A model generated the notes under the pieces. It saw nothing but the letters and a program-made list of their open reading frames with translations, did no database searches and was not told the origin of the DNA. Positions 4,792 through 8,001 of a DNA stretch of 8,001 nt are shown here, piece after piece. The stretch spans positions 1-8,001 of the forward strand of contig DPYI01000046.1 of assembly GCA_003545435.1 (NCBI GenBank), written 5' to 3'. Every line of letters begins with the position of its first letter. The stretch's first letter is position 1. The position numbers and the translations under genes are program-made. The stretch comes from Patescibacteria group bacterium (GTDB lineage: Bacteria; Patescibacteriota; Microgenomatia; UBA10105; UBA927).

Positions 4792-4840
4792 TACCCCTTC
4801 ACGCACCCCTTCACTCGCCCTATGCCTGAATGAAGGGGTA
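4792..4840. repeat. ACCCCTTCA repeats: two direct, one inverted
   Basis: ACCCCTTCA occurs at 4793-4801 and 4805-4813, and its complement TGAAGGGGT at 4831-4839. The first copy extends to a 10-bp match (TACCCCTTCA with TGAAGGGGTA). Either left copy can pair with the single right copy, giving two mutually exclusive hairpins. Confidence 0.7.
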
Positions 4841-4955
4841 GCGAGGACGATTTGGCCAATCACTATGGGGCTTTCCTGATTTTGACGCTTTCAATTTCTT
4901 ACCCCGACTTCACTCCGCTACGCCCCCATTCCACGCTTGTGCTGTTTCCCACAAT

Positions 4956-4972
4956 ATCCGCCTCCGGCGGAT
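4956..4972. repeat. Perfect palindrome ATCCGCC-TCC-GGCGGAT
   Basis: Seven paired bases on each side of a 3-nt centre, without a T-tract. It resembles the palindrome in the 3' end of ymdB and is followed by GGCTCGC repeated at 4974-4980 and 4994-5000, consistent with a REP-like dispersed element. Confidence 0.6.
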
Positions 4973-5095
4973 TGGCTCGCCGCCCTGCTGGTCGGCTCGC
5001 AGAACATGCCGGAATTCCTCCCCCCAACCCCTCCTTCCGGCTCGTTCTCACGGGGACGGATGGAATTTTTGGCGGCGTTATTATTTAAATATCCC

Positions 5096-5506
5096 TCAAT
5101 ATGAGCGCAGTTGCAATCCTTCAAAACTGTCAAAACCTCTGTCATTGGTAATCAAAATTGCTCCGTGAGTTTTTGCTGTTGCGCCAATAAGCAAGTCGTC
5201 AATTTCAATATTCAATCCTTTTTCATGAATGGCTTTTTCTGTTTGACCTGCCTCTTCAGCTTCTTTTTCTCCAAACGCCAAAACTTCGAGCGTCTTCCTT
5301 AATTCCTCAAATTTTTGTATTTTTGCTTGATTCTGTTCTTTCCCTCGCAGAATCTCAAACAGCGCCACTGAAGAGATGGCGGTTATTGTAAGTGGGGCAT
5401 CTTTAATTTCTTCATAGACTAGCACGGCGTTATCCTTACCGTTCAAGAGCTCAATGATGAAATTAGTATCCAAACAGTATTTTGTTCTTTCTTGCGAAGT
5501 CATCAT
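5096..5506 (-). CDS. PIN-domain ribonuclease, VapC-like toxin
   Basis: This 136-residue protein has the PIN layout: YCLDTNFIIELL with Asp13, SSVALFEILRG with Glu51, EIDDLLIGATAKTHGAILITND with Asp103/Asp104 and Asp122, and RGFDSFEGL at the end. These acidic residues coordinate Mg2+/Mn2+ in PIN nucleases, and VapC toxins cut tRNA or rRNA. The set looks complete, so the enzyme is probably active. The start (ATG at 5506 or 5503) must lie upstream of Asp13, so the gene overlaps the preceding small gene by about 41-44 nt. Such overlap is typical of antitoxin-toxin pairs translated by coupling. It is the last gene of the minus-strand cassette and ends with TGA. Confidence 0.85.
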   Translation of the reverse strand: MMTSQERTKYCLDTNFIIELLNGKDNAVLVYEEIKDAPLTITAISSVALFEILRGKEQNQAKIQKFEELRKTLEVLAFGEKEAEEAGQTEKAIHEKGLNIEIDDLLIGATAKTHGAILITNDRGFDSFEGLQLRSY

Positions 5507-5759
5507 TGAATCGTTTCTTAAAGAGTTTTAGATCCTCTTTCATAGACTCCGCTTCTTCATCGGTTAGAATACCAATAAACCCATTGTCAAAAGTTTTTGC
5601 GGTCGAAGGTAGAGAGGGTCTAGGAAATTCAATATAAACTGAAGGCCATACGCTTGTTCTAGAAGAAGTGTCCTCATACTCGGAAATCATTTCCGATGGG
5701 AAACGTAAACTGCCTGGCATTATATTCGCGGGTGCAGTTGTTGTATATTCGTTAGCCAT
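5463..5759 (-). CDS. Unknown small protein, candidate antitoxin of the PIN toxin
   Basis: I choose the ATG at 5759 (MANEYTTTAPAN), which follows the protease stop by one base (TAATATG), over an earlier in-frame start that would lie inside the protease gene. The product is 98 residues. I recognise no AbrB, ribbon-helix-helix, Phd or other standard VapB fold at the N-terminus, which is Ser/Thr/Pro-rich (SSRTSVWPSVYIEFPRPSLPS). The last 35 residues (LTDEEAESMKEDLKLFKKRFNDDFARKNKILFGY) are a charged helix of the kind that wraps around PIN toxins. Position and overlap with the PIN gene are the main evidence for an antitoxin role. Coupling to the protease gene also allows that it is a partner or substrate of that protease. 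Confidence 0.6.
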   Translation of the reverse strand: MANEYTTTAPANIMPGSLRFPSEMISEYEDTSSRTSVWPSVYIEFPRPSLPSTAKTFDNGFIGILTDEEAESMKEDLKLFKKRFNDDFARKNKILFGY

Positions 5760-5760
5760 A

Positions 5761-6729
5761 TTATTTTTTGACCCACGACTGAGACTCAAAATTGAGATCA
5801 ATCGAAGGCTGATTATTCTTAATAGTTTTCTGGACTTTACCAGAGAAAGTAAACTGGTAGGAAGTGTCTGAAGTTTCTAGATATGCCCCCGGGCGCTCAA
5901 AGTCTGCTGAATCTTTTCCGGCAAGAAGTTCGTTTGGATGAAACGGCTGACCAAGTTTCATCTCATCAGCATAAATGTCGTATAGCTCACGCATAGTTTT
6001 ATCAACTCCATTGGTCGCCTTTTCAATTTTAAGCCCTAATTCCGTTGCTTCATCTCGGTCAATCGGATAAGCGTGAATAGTAATGTCGCCTGTCATTTCT
6101 TTAACAATTTTCTTGATTTTTTCGTCATTTTTATCCATGTGCAACCAAAGCAAGCGCTCAGAAACCATTTTTGCCATTCTATAAGCACGATATGCATTGC
6201 CAATTGACAACGGATGGAGCTTTTCCACAAGTAACTTATATGAATCAATCATCTGATCCTCTTTCACTCCTGCCTTTTCTTTTGCAAATAGAAGATACGA
6301 ATTCAAATCTTCCACGCTCACCGGAAGCCTCTGCTGTGGGTTTGACGGGTTCTGCGGATTGAATGGATGATCTGTGGTCGGATCAACAGGAGTTAATTCA
6401 CCAAGCTTGCCCATTACAATTGTGTCTGCCCCCATGCATATAAGTGTTCCCGCGCTATGTGCCTTGTAAGAAACAAGTATTTCAAATTCATCACAATGGT
6501 TACGAATTAATTTGACAATACGAATCGGCGCAAGCATATCTCCTCCACTGGTGTATAGAAAAAGACTGATTTTTTTTACTTTACCGATGGCATCAAGATG
6601 GTTGCCCAAGAGTGGGATTATGTCATTTGCAATTTTGGTAGCAAAAGGAGCCCTATCGCTGGTGGCGTAGGTTATAACACGCGAATTTCGCTCTGTTTCA
6701 AGCTTTTTGATTAAATCTGTTTTAGTCAT
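5761..6729 (-). CDS. SDH-type (ClpP-fold) serine protease, SppA/ClpP superfamily
   Basis: This 322-residue protein matches the serine dehydrogenase proteinase family (SDH_protease, PF01972), ClpP-crotonase-fold enzymes. Visible motifs are SLFLYTSGGDMLAPIRIVKLIR (55-76; the Gly-Gly that forms the oxyanion hole), SYKAHSAGTLICMGADTIVMG (87-107; probable nucleophile Ser92 in HSAGT), and KLGELTPVDPTTDHP (108-122), like the family's GxLGPIDPQ. I cannot assign the general base. There is no signal peptide or membrane helix, so it is cytoplasmic. The start is firm: GAGGAA ends two bases before the ATG. Its own promoter lies in the 54-nt gap to mrr. One base separates its stop from the next small gene, so protease, small protein and PIN nuclease form one transcript. 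Confidence 0.85.
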   Translation of the reverse strand: MTKTDLIKKLETERNSRVITYATSDRAPFATKIANDIIPLLGNHLDAIGKVKKISLFLYTSGGDMLAPIRIVKLIRNHCDEFEILVSYKAHSAGTLICMGADTIVMGKLGELTPVDPTTDHPFNPQNPSNPQQRLPVSVEDLNSYLLFAKEKAGVKEDQMIDSYKLLVEKLHPLSIGNAYRAYRMAKMVSERLLWLHMDKNDEKIKKIVKEMTGDITIHAYPIDRDEATELGLKIEKATNGVDKTMRELYDIYADEMKLGQPFHPNELLAGKDSADFERPGAYLETSDTSYQFTFSGKVQKTIKNNQPSIDLNFESQSWVKK

Positions 6730-6743
6730 AATTCCTCAATGTT

Positions 6744-6772
6744 ATGATAACAATTATTGCTATCTTGGGCAA
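6744..6772 (-). promoter_or_regulatory. Promoter of the protease - small protein - PIN unit
   Basis: On the minus strand TTGCCC (6767-6772), a 17-bp spacer and TATCAT (6744-6749). The -10 lies within the dyad GTTATCATAAC (6741-6751). The predicted start is very close to the GAGGAA ribosome-binding site (6732-6737), so the leader is short. Confidence 0.5.
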
Positions 6773-6783
6773 CACTTTTAGTT

Positions 6784-7692
6784 TTACTCTTCTACAAAAT
6801 AATCTGAGTCAATTTTCTTTACTTCATAACTAATTACTCCCGATACACCAACATTATTTTCAATCATTAGTTGAGATAACATCTCGCCATCAATTAAGAT
6901 TACTTTGTGGGTTATGGTTTTGACATATTCTAAAGCATCCTTTGTAAATCCTGAAGTTGTGATGAATACACCTTTGTTTGCTTTTTGTCCAACCAAACTA
7001 CCAACAAAATTTCTTATCTCTTTTGAGCCCACAACATTTTCCCAGCGTTTCGCTTGAATATAAATGACATCAAGACCAAGCTTATCCTCTTTGATTATTC
7101 CATCAATTCCGCCGTCCCCACTTTGTCCGATTGCTTTTCCGGCATCTTTTAATGAACCGCCATATCCCATTTTCAAGAGAAGCTCGACGACAAGTTGTTC
7201 AAAGAAGCGTGGAGAAACTTTTTTCACTGATTCAATCAACTCCTGCGCTAAATCTCGTTTGATTTTTTGATACCCATACTCGAGGAGTTCTTGCGGTGTT
7301 TGAGATGAATCCTCTTGTATTACTTGCTCCTGTTCTTCTTCGTCGTCTTTTTTCTTCCTAAACTCATTGAATCCCGAAAATTGCTGTAAGAATTTTATAT
7401 TGATTTCTGTGGGCGAGTTTGCCAACGTTTTCAGCCCCTCTTCTGTAATTCGAAAGTGTGATCTGCGAGTATCTTCCAGCAATCCCGCTTTCTTTAAATA
7501 CGTTCTTGCCCAACCAACACGATTATCTATAATGTATGAACGTCCGCTCGGCAAAACTTCTTTTGTCTGCTCTTCGGAAAGTTTAAATAAATCAGAGATG
7601 GAATCAATCGCCTCTCTGATTGAATGCTCTTTTTTATCTTCCGTGAGTTTGAGGAGTGGTAACATTATTGTTTGGTAGTCGGGTATGGTCAT
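6784..7692 (-). CDS. mrr: Mrr-type restriction endonuclease (type IV)
   Basis: This 302-residue protein is about the length of E. coli Mrr and has both domains. Residues 1-110 are the winged-helix Mrr_N domain (MTIPDYQTIMLPLLKL..., RVGWARTYLKKAGLLEDTRRSHFRITEEGLKTL). After an acidic linker (DDEEEQEQ) the Mrr catalytic domain runs from about 160 to 280: FFEQLVVELLLKMGYGG with Glu170, GDGGIDGII with Asp197, and IYIQAKRW with Gln213 and Lys215, a complete PD-(D/E)xK-type site in its D...QxK form. Mrr enzymes cut DNA carrying methylated bases and can be activated by stress. No methyltransferase lies in the window, as expected for a type IV enzyme. It starts 5 nt after the XRE stop, so the two are co-transcribed. 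Confidence 0.93.
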   Translation of the reverse strand: MTIPDYQTIMLPLLKLTEDKKEHSIREAIDSISDLFKLSEEQTKEVLPSGRSYIIDNRVGWARTYLKKAGLLEDTRRSHFRITEEGLKTLANSPTEINIKFLQQFSGFNEFRKKKDDEEEQEQVIQEDSSQTPQELLEYGYQKIKRDLAQELIESVKKVSPRFFEQLVVELLLKMGYGGSLKDAGKAIGQSGDGGIDGIIKEDKLGLDVIYIQAKRWENVVGSKEIRNFVGSLVGQKANKGVFITTSGFTKDALEYVKTITHKVILIDGEMLSQLMIENNVGVSGVISYEVKKIDSDYFVEE

Positions 7693-7697
7693 AGCAT

Positions 7698-7895
7698 TTA
7701 ATCACTTAGCTCATCCAAGCTAACGCCTAGGGCTTTCGCAATTTTTTTTAGAGTATCAAGTGTTGGATTTTGATTTTTGCCCGCCTCAATCTTAACAATC
7801 GTATTATTTGCCACATCGGAGAGGCGGGCTAGCTTTTCTTGCGAAAGCCCCTTGTCTTCTCTCATTTTCCTCAAATTTATGGATATGTTTGACAT
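7698..7895 (-). CDS. XRE (Cro/CI) family transcriptional regulator
   Basis: This 65-residue protein is a single HTH_3 domain: LRKMREDKGLSQEKLARLSDVANNTIVKIEAGKNQNPTLDTLKKIAKALGVSLDEL, with the helix-turn-helix at about 18-40. Such stand-alone Cro-like proteins dimerise and repress by binding palindromes; beside restriction enzymes they often act as controllers that delay nuclease expression. The ATG at 7895 has no clear Shine-Dalgarno sequence. The gene leads the operon with mrr, 5 nt apart. A dyad, TATCATGATA (7942-7951), over its promoter is the likely autoregulatory site. Confidence 0.92.
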   Translation of the reverse strand: MSNISINLRKMREDKGLSQEKLARLSDVANNTIVKIEAGKNQNPTLDTLKKIAKALGVSLDELSD

Positions 7896-7915
7896 ATAGT
7901 ACCGTAGTAGTAGAA

Positions 7916-7944
7916 TTGAAGTATCAGCACAGCTTACTTAATAT
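7916..7944 (+). promoter_or_regulatory. Possible divergent promoter at the right edge
   Basis: TTGAAG (7916-7921), a 17-bp spacer and TAATAT (7939-7944) point out of the window on the plus strand, overlapping the xre operator. A frame (MILENLRKDNAKGSS...) is open from ATG 7946 to the edge, or from TTG 7961, but it has no ribosome-binding site and is too short to judge. Confidence 0.3.
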
Positions 7945-7951
7945 CATGATA
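7922..7951. promoter_or_regulatory. Candidate XRE operator: TATCA half-sites
   Basis: A perfect 10-bp palindrome, TATCATGATA (7942-7951), covers the xre -10 box. A further TATCA half-site at 7922-7926 lies 20 bp away, about two helical turns, on the same face. This suits cooperative binding of a Cro-like dimer and autorepression. Confidence 0.45.
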
Positions 7952-7974
7952 CTAGAAAATTTGAGAAAAGACAA
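7946..7974 (-). promoter_or_regulatory. Promoter of the xre-mrr operon
   Basis: On the minus strand TTGTCT (7969-7974), a 17-bp spacer and TATCAT (7946-7951, five of six consensus bases). The predicted leader to the ATG at 7895 is about 45 nt. Confidence 0.55.
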
Positions 7975-8001
7975 TGCGAAAGGGAGTTCCTTAAACTTTT
8001 C

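Larger units (their letters stand above)
4729..5095. other. Non-coding spacer rich in repeats and palindromes
   Basis: No credible gene lies here. Open frames exist on both strands (4852-5088 plus, 4918-5145 minus) but translate to low-complexity Pro/Arg or Gly/Arg-rich peptides with no start signals. The stretch is GC- and C-rich on the plus strand, unlike the AT-richer PIN gene beside it. It contains the ACCCCTTCA repeat cluster (4792-4840), a related TACCCC...TTCACTCC stretch at about 4900-4917, and palindromes near 4956-4995. It looks like a decayed or dispersed intergenic repeat element. No clear terminator for the PIN gene is visible in it. Confidence 0.6.

Noticed and set aside
4792..4840. 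CRISPR-like array
   Set aside because: Only three 9-bp units, one inverted, with 3- and 17-nt gaps; no regular repeat-spacer pattern and no cas genes.
4852..5088. Plus-strand open frame of 78 residues in the spacer
   Set aside because: Low-complexity translation of repeat DNA, with no ribosome-binding site or domain.
4918..5145. Minus-strand open frame of 75 residues running into the PIN gene's 3' end
   Set aside because: It overlaps the PIN coding end in another frame and is Gly/Arg/Ser-rich repeat translation.
7946..8001. Partial plus-strand gene at the right edge (MILENLRKDNAKGSS...)
   Set aside because: Eighteen open codons are expected often by chance and there is no ribosome-binding site; only the promoter possibility is recorded.

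Overview
The window looks like chromosome from a small-genome bacterium, most likely the Candidate Phyla Radiation / Patescibacteria (Parcubacteria-like). This is inference from several things together: an N-terminal KKGFIVPVLLVIIALL-type membrane anchor in front of Ig-like and DKNYY-type repeats, tightly packed genes, weak or absent Shine-Dalgarno sites on several genes, and GC-rich short palindromes that interrupt both genes and spacers. TAA, TAG and TGA all terminate apparently intact genes (TAG for ymdB and the DUF502-like gene, TGA for the PIN gene), so the standard bacterial code applies.

Left part (1-2249, minus strand): a membrane-anchored surface protein gene (43-1674) is split by one in-frame TAG that sits where its Ig-like domain should have a tryptophan. 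Upstream of it lies a 3' scrap of an XRE-regulator gene (1684-1755), then a strong terminator (1756-1782) that ends a two-TM protein gene of unknown function (1797-2249).

Middle part (2250-4728, plus strand): a palindrome-centred divergent promoter region drives that gene leftward and, rightward, a compact run hicB-hicA-ymdB-hup (TA antitoxin, TA toxin, YmdB-family metallophosphoesterase, HU DNA-binding protein) ending at a hairpin (4016-4042). A DUF502-like membrane protein follows, whose terminator overlaps its own stop codon. ymdB carries three in-frame GC-rich repeat insertions, two of them inverted copies of the same 22-bp element.

Non-coding stretch (4716-5095): no credible gene. It holds a terminator, a cluster of ACCCCTTCA repeats able to form alternative hairpins, and GC-rich palindromes related to one of those in ymdB.

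Right part (5096-7895, minus strand): an accessory cassette reading leftward from the right edge: XRE regulator - Mrr-type restriction endonuclease, then SDH/ClpP-fold serine protease - unknown small protein (candidate antitoxin) - PIN-domain nuclease. The two sub-units appear to have similar promoters (TTGNCN, 17-bp spacer, TATCAT), each with a dyad over the -10 box, which suggests co-regulation by the XRE protein. This five-gene combination is the best candidate for an uncharacterised defence or stress system here. Gene identities come from motif recognition; that the five genes form one system is inference.
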